The translations under genes were made by a program, and so were the position numbers. From the NCBI GenBank assembly GCA_947453525.1, contig CANGHD010000003.1, positions 1-62,562 of the forward strand: 62,562 bases of DNA, written 5' to 3'. The notes beneath the pieces were generated by a model, which searched no databases, was not told the DNA's origin, and saw only the letters and a list, made by a program, of their open reading frames with translations. Below, piece after piece: positions 1 to 6,879 of the stretch (positions are counted from its first letter, which is position 1; the number at the start of each line of letters is the position of its first letter). The stretch is from Paracoccaceae bacterium. GTDB lineage: Bacteria > Pseudomonadota > Alphaproteobacteria > Rhodobacterales > Rhodobacteraceae.

Positions 1-395
1 ATTTGCGGGTGGCAGCGGTACATGAAGGCTTCCATGAAGAAGCGGCCCTCTTGGGCGGCCACTTCCGTCACCGCGATGACCTCGGCGGAGTTCATGCCGG
101 CGGGCTTTTCGCAGAGCACATGCTTGCCGGCGCGCAGGGCGGCGATGGAAAGTTCGGCATGCCATGGATGGGGGGTGGAGATGTAGATCGCATCCACATC
201 GGCGTCCGCCATGATGGCGGCATAGGTGGCATGGCGCTTGTCCGCCGGAATGGCATAGGCGTCGCCAAAGGCATCGCGCCGCGCCATATCGCGACTGGCG
301 ATGGCCACCAGTTTTCCAGATGTCGATTGAGCCAAGCCGTCGGCGTAGTTGTGCGCGATGGCACCCGGGCCGATGATCCCCCAGCGAATGGTCAT
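1..395 (-). CDS. Gfo/Idh/MocA family oxidoreductase, N-terminal part (cut by window edge)
   Basis: Predicted NAD(P)-dependent sugar or cyclitol dehydrogenase of the Gfo/Idh/MocA family. Only about the first 131 codons are inside the window; the C-terminal substrate domain lies beyond the left edge. The ATG at 395 opens a Rossmann start (MTIRWGIIGPGAIAH) with the GxGxxA nucleotide-binding loop. About residues 70-90 read DVDAIYISTPHPWHAE, and then comes the family EKP motif (HVLCEKPAG), whose lysine is catalytic in the family. It is followed by the usual FFMEAFMYRCHP segment. The substrate cannot be told from this fragment. It lies downstream of ilvE on the same strand, 130 bp away and behind a hairpin, so co-transcription is unlikely. 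Confidence 0.88.
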   Translation of the reverse strand, partial: MTIRWGIIGPGAIAHNYADGLAQSTSGKLVAIASRDMARRDAFGDAYAIPADKRHATYAAIMADADVDAIYISTPHPWHAELSIAALRAGKHVLCEKPAGMNSAEVIAVTEVAAQEGRFFMEAFMYRCHPQ

Positions 396-490
396 GATGT
401 TCCCCCCTCAGTTGCCGTAGGGATAGCAGCGCGAGAGGCGAGTCCGAAAGAGAAATTTTTACTAAATTTTGCCGCGCTGCGGCGGTGTGG

Positions 491-514
491 AGGGTGGGGT
501 CGTAACCCCACCCT
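491..514 (-). terminator. Hairpin downstream of ilvE
   Basis: A perfect 10-bp inverted repeat (AGGGTGGGGT, CGTA loop, ACCCCACCCT) sits 12 bases past the ilvE stop codon. There is no immediate T-run on the minus strand, so it may act as a weak or Rho-assisted terminator. The rest of the 396-525 gap is AT-rich near 455-475 and probably holds the promoter of the oxidoreductase gene. Confidence 0.6.
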
Positions 515-525
515 ACCAGAACGGC

Positions 526-1443
526 TTATGCCCGGACGAGTTTCTCGTATTCGGTCGATACGCGTTTGGTCAGGTCACCGACCTCGAACATATGGTCGCC
601 GATCTGGCCCACCGGGGTCACTTCGGCAGCGGTGCCGGTCAGCCAGCATTGCTGGAAGCTGGAGAGTTCCTCCGGCAGGATGTGGCGTTCGTGGACGACG
701 ATCTGCATGTCTTTCAGCATGCCGATCACGGTCTGCCGCGTGATACCGTTCAGGAAGGCATCGGCCATCGGGGTATGCACTTCGCCATCCTTGACGAAGA
801 AGATGTTGGCCCCCGTCGCCTCGGCCACATAGCCGCGATAGTCATACATCATCGCGTCCGAGCAGCCCTTGGCCATCGCCGCATGCTTGGACATGGTGCA
901 GATCATGTAAAGACCCGAGGCCTTGGCGGCGGAGGGAATCGTCTCGGGCGAGGGGCGCTTCCACTTGGAGATGTCGAGCTTGGCGCCCTTCATCTTGGCG
1001 TCGCCGTAATAGGCGCCCCAGGTCCAGCAGGCGATGGCCAGTTGCACCGGGTTGGCCATGGCAGCCACGCCCATCTCTTCGCCAGCACCCCGGAAGGCGA
1101 TGGCACGAACATAGGCGTCGGTCAGGCCGTTGGCGGCAAGAACCTCGGCCTTGGCGGCGTCGATCTGAGCGGCGGTGTAGGGGATCGGCATGTCAAGCAA
1201 TTGGCCCGACTGCAAAAGCCGCTCGGAATGCTCGGTCGATTTGAAGATCTTGCCATTGTAGCAGCGTTCACCTTCGAACACGGCGCTGGCGTAATGCAGC
1301 GCATGGGACAGGATATGGACCTTGGCATCGCGCCACTCCACCAGCTTGCCATCCATCCAGATGAACCCGTCGCGATCGTCATATCCTGCCACTTCAGCCT
1401 CCTGCTTTGCGAATGTTGCGCCAGTTAGGTCCGCTTCGGACAT
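526..1443 (-). CDS. ilvE: Branched-chain amino acid aminotransferase
   Basis: PLP-dependent fold-type IV transaminase that interconverts Val, Leu or Ile with their 2-oxo acids, using glutamate/2-oxoglutarate, in the cytosol. The 305-residue product has the BCAT N-terminal segment (WRDAKVHILSHALHYASAVF), a PLP-lysine region (PSAAKASGLYM) and the conserved YVAEATGANIFF and LNGITRQTVIGML motifs. The length matches the family. The reading frame stays open upstream to 2058, but that extension is antisense to the regulator gene, and the ATG at 1443 gives the normal N-terminus. A TTGACA-17-TATCCC promoter lies just upstream. It is divergent from the petP-like gene. Confidence 0.95.
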   Translation of the reverse strand: MSEADLTGATFAKQEAEVAGYDDRDGFIWMDGKLVEWRDAKVHILSHALHYASAVFEGERCYNGKIFKSTEHSERLLQSGQLLDMPIPYTAAQIDAAKAEVLAANGLTDAYVRAIAFRGAGEEMGVAAMANPVQLAIACWTWGAYYGDAKMKGAKLDISKWKRPSPETIPSAAKASGLYMICTMSKHAAMAKGCSDAMMYDYRGYVAEATGANIFFVKDGEVHTPMADAFLNGITRQTVIGMLKDMQIVVHERHILPEELSSFQQCWLTGTAAEVTPVGQIGDHMFEVGDLTKRVSTEYEKLVRA

Positions 1444-1465
1444 AATGTTGCGCGAAATCGGGGCT

Positions 1466-1494
1466 GGGATACCTGTTGTGTCCGGGAATGTCAA
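1466..1494 (-). promoter_or_regulatory. Sigma-70-like promoter for ilvE
   Basis: Read on the minus strand, TTGACA (1494-1489) is followed by a 17-base spacer and TATCCC (1471-1466). That predicts transcription starting about 15 bases before the ilvE ATG. The -35 hexamer is a perfect consensus; the -10 matches at the important TA positions. It overlaps the first copy of the direct repeat described at 1492-1565. Confidence 0.55.
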
Positions 1495-1565
1495 CAAGAC
1501 TGACGTAGTTTGACCGGCAGACCTGCGCTGAATTTGCAGCTTGGAACGGCAACAAGGCTGACGTA
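1492..1565. repeat. Direct repeat pair in the ilvE/petP intergenic region, possible operator
   Basis: Two near-identical 16-base copies of CAACAAGRCTGACGTA occur at 1492-1507 and 1550-1565. They share one strand orientation and start 58 bp apart. One copy touches the ilvE -35 element and the other lies just before the ribosome-binding site of the MarR-family gene. The arrangement suggests a regulator binding site pair, but the regulator is not identified. Confidence 0.5.
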
Positions 1566-1587
1566 AATTCAGGGAAGGGAGGACGCC

Positions 1588-2088
1588 ATGGCAGAAAATG
1601 CTTCGGGCAGTGAGGGCCTGCTGTTCCTGACAGACGAACAGTTGCGCAAGGGCATCGAGGCGATGTTCTTTGCCTATCGCGGCTTTACGGCCGACCCGGA
1701 CCGGATTCTGGAGGGCATGGACTATGGACGCGCGCATCATCGGGCGATCCACTTCATCAACCGCTCGCCGGGGCTGACGGTGTCGAACCTGCTGACCCTT
1801 CTGGGGGTGACCAAGCAAAGCCTGAACCGGGTGCTGCGGACCCTGTTCGAGGATGGCCTGGTCGAGGCGCGGGTCGGCAAGACCGACAAGCGCGAACGCC
1901 GGTTGCATCTGACCGAGAAGGGCGCGGCTTTGGAACGCGCCCTGTCGGATGCCCAGCGGGCGCGGATGCGGGCGGCGTACCGGGCGGCGGGGCCGCAGGC
2001 GGTGCAGGGGTTCCGGACCGTTCTGGAGGCGATGATGGACCCGGAATTGCGGCGGCAATACCTTGGCCTGCGGGAGGATGCGCCATGA
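1588..2088 (+). CDS. petP: MarR-family transcriptional regulator, PetP-like
   Basis: A 166-residue winged-helix DNA-binding protein of the MarR family. The core helix-turn-helix is at about residues 65-90 (LTVSNLLTLLGVTKQSLNRV), followed by a wing with the DKRERRLHLTEKG pattern typical of MarR proteins. The ATG at 1588 follows a good AGGGAGGA ribosome-binding site. Its stop overlaps the start of the next gene (ATGA), so the two are translationally coupled. A MarR protein immediately followed by an OmpR-type regulator is the petP-petR arrangement known from Rhodobacter capsulatus, where the pair lies next to petABC. Here the cytochrome genes are not adjacent. The gene name rests on this order and on recalled similarity. 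Confidence 0.85.
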   Translation: MAENASGSEGLLFLTDEQLRKGIEAMFFAYRGFTADPDRILEGMDYGRAHHRAIHFINRSPGLTVSNLLTLLGVTKQSLNRVLRTLFEDGLVEARVGKTDKRERRLHLTEKGAALERALSDAQRARMRAAYRAAGPQAVQGFRTVLEAMMDPELRRQYLGLREDAP

Positions 2089-2786
2089 CGGACAACACCT
2101 CGCATCTGCTGGTGGTCGATGATGATGAGCGGATCCGCGGCCTGTTGCAGAAATTCCTCATCCGCAGCGGCTTTCTGGTGACCACCGCCCGCAATGCCGA
2201 TCAGGCGCGGCGGCTGATGGCGGGGCTGGAGTTCGACCTTCTGGTGCTGGACGTGATGATGCCGGGCGAGGATGGCATCAGCTTCACCCGCAATCTGCGC
2301 AAGCGCCTCGCGGTGCCGGTGTTGTTGCTGACGGCGCGCGGCGAGGCCTCCAACCGGATCGAGGGACTGGAGGCGGGGGCGGATGATTATCTGGTGAAGC
2401 CCTTCGAACCCAAGGAACTGCTGCTGCGCATCAATGCCATTCTGCGCCGGGTGCCGCAGCTCAAACCGGCTGAAGCGGCACCCAAGTTCCTGCAACTGGG
2501 CACGGTGCGCTATGATTTCGATCGTGGTGAGTTGTGGCGCGGCAACGAGTTGATCCGACTGACCGCCACCGAGGCGCAGCTGATGCGCATCTTCGCGGCA
2601 GCGCCCGGTGTGGCCGTGGCGCGCGAACGGCTCGCTGGCGACATGGCGCGCGAAGCGGGGCTTGGCCAGGAACGCGCCGTGGACGTGCAGATCACCCGCC
2701 TGCGCCGCAAGATCGAGGACGATCCGCGCCAGCCGCGGTATCTGCAGACAGTGCGCGGCGAAGGCTACATGCTGCAGCCCGACTAA
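2085..2786 (+). CDS. petR: OmpR-family response regulator, PetR-like
   Basis: A 233-residue two-domain response regulator. The receiver domain (about 1-125) has the acidic cluster at 12-14 (VDDDE), the phospho-acceptor Asp56 (LVLDVMMPG), a conserved Thr (LLLTARG) and Lys (YLVKPFEP). The C-terminal winged helix (about 140-230) has LTATEAQLMRIF and DVQITRLRRKIEDDP, which mark OmpR/PhoB DNA-binding domains. It starts inside the petP stop codon. No histidine kinase gene is nearby, so its phosphodonor, if any, is unknown. In R. capsulatus PetR is reported to matter for photosynthetic and respiratory growth; carrying that role over is inference. Confidence 0.9.
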   Translation: MTDNTSHLLVVDDDERIRGLLQKFLIRSGFLVTTARNADQARRLMAGLEFDLLVLDVMMPGEDGISFTRNLRKRLAVPVLLLTARGEASNRIEGLEAGADDYLVKPFEPKELLLRINAILRRVPQLKPAEAAPKFLQLGTVRYDFDRGELWRGNELIRLTATEAQLMRIFAAAPGVAVARERLAGDMAREAGLGQERAVDVQITRLRRKIEDDPRQPRYLQTVRGEGYMLQPD

Positions 2787-2807
2787 GCGCGCGCGTGTGG
2801 CCGGCAG

Positions 2808-2830
2808 CCGGAGGGTTTCACACCCTCCGG
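2808..2830 (+). terminator. Hairpin downstream of petR
   Basis: A 9-bp inverted repeat (CCGGAGGGT, 5-base loop, ACCCTCCGG) lies 21 bases past the petR stop. No T-run follows. The adjoining text ACCTCCCGTGGGATATTTGGG resembles an intergenic sequence that I recall recurring in Rhodobacteraceae genomes; I saw no second copy in this window. Confidence 0.55.
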
Positions 2831-2937
2831 ACCTCCCGTGGGATATTTGGGCCGTGTGAATGGGGGGTGCGGGGGGTGGACTTGAAGGGGTGGCCGCAGC
2901 ATTGTCTGGCGCGGAACCGCAAGCCCCCGAGGATGAC

Positions 2938-5900
2938 ATGCCCAGTTACCTGAACCTTGAAATGCGTCTGCGCCGGATGAACAAGCGGCTGGACGAGTTG
3001 CAGCAATGGCTGGCGCGCGAGGTGGTCGTGCTGAACCGCTGGACGCTTGCAGGGGAGCCGATCGTCCAGGGCGGGCGCTGGCAAGAGGAGGGGGAGCCGC
3101 TGGCCTTTGCCCATGAGGCGGTACAGGTTCCGGCGCATTGGCCGCTGGAGGAGGTGCGGCTGCATCTGTGGCTTGGCGGCGAGGGTCTGGTGCGGCTGAT
3201 TGGCGAGAAGGTGAACGCCTTTGGCCTCAACCCGCCGCATATGGATTTCCGGGTTACCGAACGATCTTTCCGCATCGAAGCCGACTGTGTGGCGCGGCTG
3301 GAACAGGGGGTGCCGAACCGGGATGCCGCCTTGGGCCGGACGGAACTGGTATGGGTCGAGAAGGACCTTGCCGACCTGATCATGATGCTGGGCCAAGTGG
3401 TGGAGATGGTGCGGTTTCTGGGCGGGCATGAGGTCGAGGGGTGGCCGGTGCCGGAATGGTTCCCGCGCCGCCCGCATCCGAACCATAACGACCCGCATGC
3501 CGCCTGCGCCCCACTGATCGATTTGGCAGAGGCTGCGTTTCATATGCTGGAGTGGCCGACCGAGACGCAGGCCTATCTGAAGCGCATTTCCACCACCACC
3601 GAGACCCTCTCGATCTGGAAGCTGCCGGCTTTTGACGGCCCGGCAGAACCCTTGCCGGAGACGGCCCGCGCTTCAGTTCTCGCTGCCCGCGATCATCTGC
3701 GCGAAGGTCTGATGGCTTTGCAGAGCCGATTCCCAAAAGAGGGCGTTATGGCGCTGACGGGGCATGCGCATATCGACCTCGCTTGGCTGTGGCCGATGGT
3801 GGAGACGCGGCGCAAGGGGGTGCGGACCTTTCACACCGTCATTCAACTGATGGATCAATACCCGGAGTTCCGCTTCAACCACTCCACAGCGCAGCTTTAT
3901 GACTTCGTCGGGCAGGATGACCCCGCTCTCCTGGAGGCGATCACCGAGAAAGTGGCCAAGGGTCAGTGGGAGCCTTTGGGCGGCATGTGGGTGGAGCCGG
4001 ACACCAACATGCCCTGCGGCGAATCCCTGATCCGGCAACTGCTGTATGGCATCCGCTATTTCGACAAGCAGTTCGGCCGCGAGAAGCGGTCAACGGTTTG
4101 CTGGCTGCCGGACACCTTCGGCTTCTCTCCGGTGCTGCCGCAGCTTCTGAAAGGCGCGGGAATGGGGGCGGTGTTCACCATCAAAAGCAACTGGTCCGAA
4201 CTGCATAAGTTGCCACATGACCTGTTCAGCTGGCAGGGTCTGGATGGGTCGGAGGTGACGATGCACACCTTTGAAAACCCCGCCAATGGCTACAACGCCG
4301 AACTGGGGCCAAGGGCGGCCTTGGGCACCTGGGCCAATGTGCAGGACAAGGCAGCTCTTGGAGAATCGCTGCTCTGCTACGGGCACGGCGATGGCGGCGG
4401 CGGCCCGACCGAGGATCACATCCTGCGTGCCCGCCAGTTGGAGGACTTCCCGCTGGTGCCGAAGCAAACCCATGTCAACGTCACTGATTGGTTCCGCAGC
4501 ATTCCCTTCCGGATCCAATCTCCGCTGCCGAAATGGGTGGGCGAGATCTATCTGGAATACCACCGTGGCACGCTGACCACCCAAGGCCGCACCAAATTCC
4601 TGCACCGCAAGGCAGAGCGCGCCTTGATCGGGGCAGAGATCCTCGGGTCGATGGTGGCGCTGAAGGGGGGAGCCGTTCCGGCCTCGCTGGAAACCGACTG
4701 GCAAGTGCTGCTGCGCAATGAGTTTCATGACATCCTGCCCGGCTCCTCGATCCATGAGGTCTATGAGGTGGCCGAGGCCGAATTGGCCGGGGTCATCGCA
4801 GCGGGCAAGGCCCTTCAGGATGCAGCGCTGGAAACTTTGGCGATGGCGATGGCGGGTCCGGAGACTGGGATTGTGGTCGTGAACCCCGACATCGCGCCAC
4901 GCCCCCTTCGGATCGTTTCAAGCGAACCGCTACCGGGTGGGCAAGCGGTGGACGGAGGCCATGTTCTCAGCGCGGCTGAGGCGCTTGCGGGCCTTTCGGT
5001 GACTGCGCGCGGCGCACTGGCCGAACCGGGGCCGCTGACGGTGTCGCTGAATGGGTTGGAGAATGCCTTCCTCAAAGCGACCTTGTCCGCCGATGGCACA
5101 CTGTCCAGCGTGATTGACAAACGAACCGGGCGCGAGTGTCTGGCGGGCCGGGGCAACCAGATCTGGGCCTATGTCGACAAGCCGCGCTTCTTCGACGCCT
5201 GGGATATCGAGGAGGATTACGCCGCCTCAGGTCAGGAAGTGCTGGCCGAGACGATCGAGGTTACCGAGAGCGGGCCGCACCGCGCCGCGCTACGCATCAC
5301 TCGCAGGTTCGGAGCCAGCAGCATCGTGCAGCACCTGCGGCTGTGGTCGAACTCGCCCCGGCTGGAGTTTCATACCGAACTGGACTGGCACGACCGCAGG
5401 GTTTTGCTGAAAACCCGCTTCCCGCTTGCGGTGCAGGCAGACGAAGCCCTGTTTGAATGCGCCTGCGGGGTCATCTCTCGTCCCACGCACCGCAACACGG
5501 TGCGGAATGAGGCAAAGTTCGAGGTGGCAGCGCATCGCTTCGCCCTGCTGGCCGAACGCGGCTTCGGCGTGGCGCTGTTGAACGACGGGAAGTACGGGCA
5601 CCATGCCTTGGGCAACGAACTGGGGATAAGCCTTCTGCGCTCGCCCGTGTTCCCCGACCTTCTGGCCGACGAGGGCCGGCAAGCTTTCACCTATGCCCTG
5701 TTCCCCTTCGCGGGCGACTGGCTGGACGGTGGCGTTCTGACCGAGGCACAAGATCTCAATCAGCCGCTGTTTGCCAAGCAGGGGCAGGTGACCGAGGGCG
5801 TCTGGCAAGCCGTGGCCGTGGATGGACCGGTGGCGCTTTCGGCCCTGAAGCCAACCGAGACGGGCGATGGTTTGACGCTTCGGATCTACGAACCCGCCGG

Positions 5901-6039
5901 GGGAAGGGTCCAGCCCCAGATTCGTCCCTCCCAGGGATGGCAAACCAACGGGGCGGTCAATCTGTTGGAAGAGCCTGCTGATTTCGCAGATTCCTTGGGT
6001 CCTTTCAAAATCTCCAGCGTAAAACTGACCCGCACCTGA
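2938..6039 (+). CDS. GH38 alpha-mannosidase
   Basis: A large cytosolic glycoside hydrolase family 38 enzyme (1033 residues from the ATG at 2938) predicted to cleave alpha-mannosides. The zinc site shows in GHAHIDLAWLWPMVETRRK (about 275-295), the HxD motif of GH38. The likely nucleophile region follows at CWLPDTFGFS (about 390), and a further conserved histidine block is NEFHDILPGSSIHEVYE (about 590). The C-terminal 400 residues form the usual beta-rich mannosidase domain. There is no signal peptide. The frame is open back to 2860, but only the ATG at 2938 has a ribosome-binding site (CGAGGA). No sugar transporter or other glycosidase is adjacent, so the natural substrate is unknown. Confidence 0.92.
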   Translation: MPSYLNLEMRLRRMNKRLDELQQWLAREVVVLNRWTLAGEPIVQGGRWQEEGEPLAFAHEAVQVPAHWPLEEVRLHLWLGGEGLVRLIGEKVNAFGLNPPHMDFRVTERSFRIEADCVARLEQGVPNRDAALGRTELVWVEKDLADLIMMLGQVVEMVRFLGGHEVEGWPVPEWFPRRPHPNHNDPHAACAPLIDLAEAAFHMLEWPTETQAYLKRISTTTETLSIWKLPAFDGPAEPLPETARASVLAARDHLREGLMALQSRFPKEGVMALTGHAHIDLAWLWPMVETRRKGVRTFHTVIQLMDQYPEFRFNHSTAQLYDFVGQDDPALLEAITEKVAKGQWEPLGGMWVEPDTNMPCGESLIRQLLYGIRYFDKQFGREKRSTVCWLPDTFGFSPVLPQLLKGAGMGAVFTIKSNWSELHKLPHDLFSWQGLDGSEVTMHTFENPANGYNAELGPRAALGTWANVQDKAALGESLLCYGHGDGGGGPTEDHILRARQLEDFPLVPKQTHVNVTDWFRSIPFRIQSPLPKWVGEIYLEYHRGTLTTQGRTKFLHRKAERALIGAEILGSMVALKGGAVPASLETDWQVLLRNEFHDILPGSSIHEVYEVAEAELAGVIAAGKALQDAALETLAMAMAGPETGIVVVNPDIAPRPLRIVSSEPLPGGQAVDGGHVLSAAEALAGLSVTARGALAEPGPLTVSLNGLENAFLKATLSADGTLSSVIDKRTGRECLAGRGNQIWAYVDKPRFFDAWDIEEDYAASGQEVLAETIEVTESGPHRAALRITRRFGASSIVQHLRLWSNSPRLEFHTELDWHDRRVLLKTRFPLAVQADEALFECACGVISRPTHRNTVRNEAKFEVAAHRFALLAERGFGVALLNDGKYGHHALGNELGISLLRSPVFPDLLADEGRQAFTYALFPFAGDWLDGGVLTEAQDLNQPLFAKQGQVTEGVWQAVAVDGPVALSALKPTETGDGLTLRIYEPAGGRVQPQIRPSQGWQTNGAVNLLEEPADFADSLGPFKISSVKLTRT

Positions 6040-6069
6040 CCGAAGTCTAACTTTTTAACCAGTTTACCC

Positions 6070-6112
6070 CGCGCCCCGGCAGCCCTCAACGGCTGACCGG
6101 GGCGCGGCCTAT
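6070..6112 (+). terminator. Strong terminator after the mannosidase gene
   Basis: CGCGCCCCGG (6070-6079) pairs with CCGGGGCGCG (6097-6106). An inner CAGCC/GGCTG extension closes a 6-base loop, with one bulged A. CCTATTTT follows, giving a short T-tract. This separates the mannosidase from the chemotaxis operon. Confidence 0.75.
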
Positions 6113-6219
6113 TTTCGCGAAACCAATTCTTAAGTGCTGCAGGATATCCGTTGAGAAGCCCGCAACAAGCGGGCTCTCGATCGCATGCAACAATCGTGGA
6201 TTTGATCCGAGAGATGCCC

Positions 6220-6507
6220 ATGCCGCATGACTGGAAGCTTTTTGAACCACAGGACAGGCTCAGCATCCTGTCGTCCGAACCGCTGATGTCCTTCCTGACG
6301 GGGCACAGTTCCACAGCGGTTCGCATCTCGATGCGGCACCAGAAGCGGCCCGATTCCCGCGTGCTTCAGGTGCTTCTCGCCGCATCGCGCGCATGGAAGG
6401 CCCGCGACTTGGGTTTTGATGTGTCCGACCTGCCGCCCCGACTGGTGCAGGACTTCATCCGTCTGGGGCTGACCGCTGAAAACACTGGCTGGAGTGGATT
6501 GAAATGA
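6220..6507 (+). CDS. STAS-domain protein at the head of the chemotaxis operon
   Basis: A 95-residue single-domain protein that looks like an anti-sigma-factor-antagonist (STAS) protein. The central part RPDSRVLQVLLAASRAW (about 43-59) has the DS-x-x-L pattern where STAS proteins are phosphorylated (Asp45-Ser46 here). The end, LPPRLVQDFIRLGL, matches the terminal STAS helix. The frame is open upstream. The ATG at 6220 is preferred because GAGAG lies six bases before it; the ATG at 6214 is the alternative. Its last bases overlap the following cheY start (ATGA), so it belongs to the che operon. The family call is by pattern only. It could be an adaptor or a partner-switch protein. Confidence 0.7.
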   Translation: MPHDWKLFEPQDRLSILSSEPLMSFLTGHSSTAVRISMRHQKRPDSRVLQVLLAASRAWKARDLGFDVSDLPPRLVQDFIRLGLTAENTGWSGLK

Positions 6508-6878
6508 CGCTGAAAGTGCTTGCCATCGACGATTCCAAGACGATCCGCGAACTTCTGCGCTCGGTCATGGAAGAGGCCGGGTTTGATTTCGAATCTGCCG
6601 TGGATGGCGTTGACGGGGTGGAACGCTATGCCGAAGTGCGGCCGGATGTGGTGATCACCGACATCAACATGCCGAACATGGATGGCTATGGCGTGATCGA
6701 TGCGATCCGAAAGGGCGACATCGACAATCAGGTGCCGATCCTGGTGCTGACCACCGAAAGCGGCGACAAGCTGAAGGCCCGCGCCCGCGATGCGGGGGCG
6801 ACAGGCTGGATCGTGAAGCCTTTTGACGATGTTTCGCTGGTCTCGGTGATCCGCCGCGTGACAGGCATGGTGGCCTGA
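6504..6878 (+). CDS. cheY: Chemotaxis response regulator CheY (first copy)
   Basis: A stand-alone receiver domain of 124 residues that would carry phosphate from CheA to the flagellar switch. All the receiver residues are present: the acidic pair in AIDDSKTIR, the acceptor Asp in VVITDINMPNMDG, the Thr in LVLTTESG and the Lys in WIVKPFDD. It overlaps the STAS gene by four bases and ends one base before cheA, so expression with CheA is expected. This is one of two CheY proteins in the operon; which of them binds FliM cannot be told from sequence. Confidence 0.95.
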   Translation: MTLKVLAIDDSKTIRELLRSVMEEAGFDFESAVDGVDGVERYAEVRPDVVITDINMPNMDGYGVIDAIRKGDIDNQVPILVLTTESGDKLKARARDAGATGWIVKPFDDVSLVSVIRRVTGMVA

Positions 6879-6879
6879 G

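Noticed and set aside
2840-2855. GGATATTTGGG-type intergenic text, possible dispersed repeat
   Set aside because: No second copy was seen in the window, so a repeat family cannot be supported from this sequence alone.
2938-6039. The mannosidase as part of a sugar-uptake cluster with the oxidoreductase at the left edge
   Set aside because: ilvE and the petPR-like pair lie between them, with divergent promoters, and no transporter is present.
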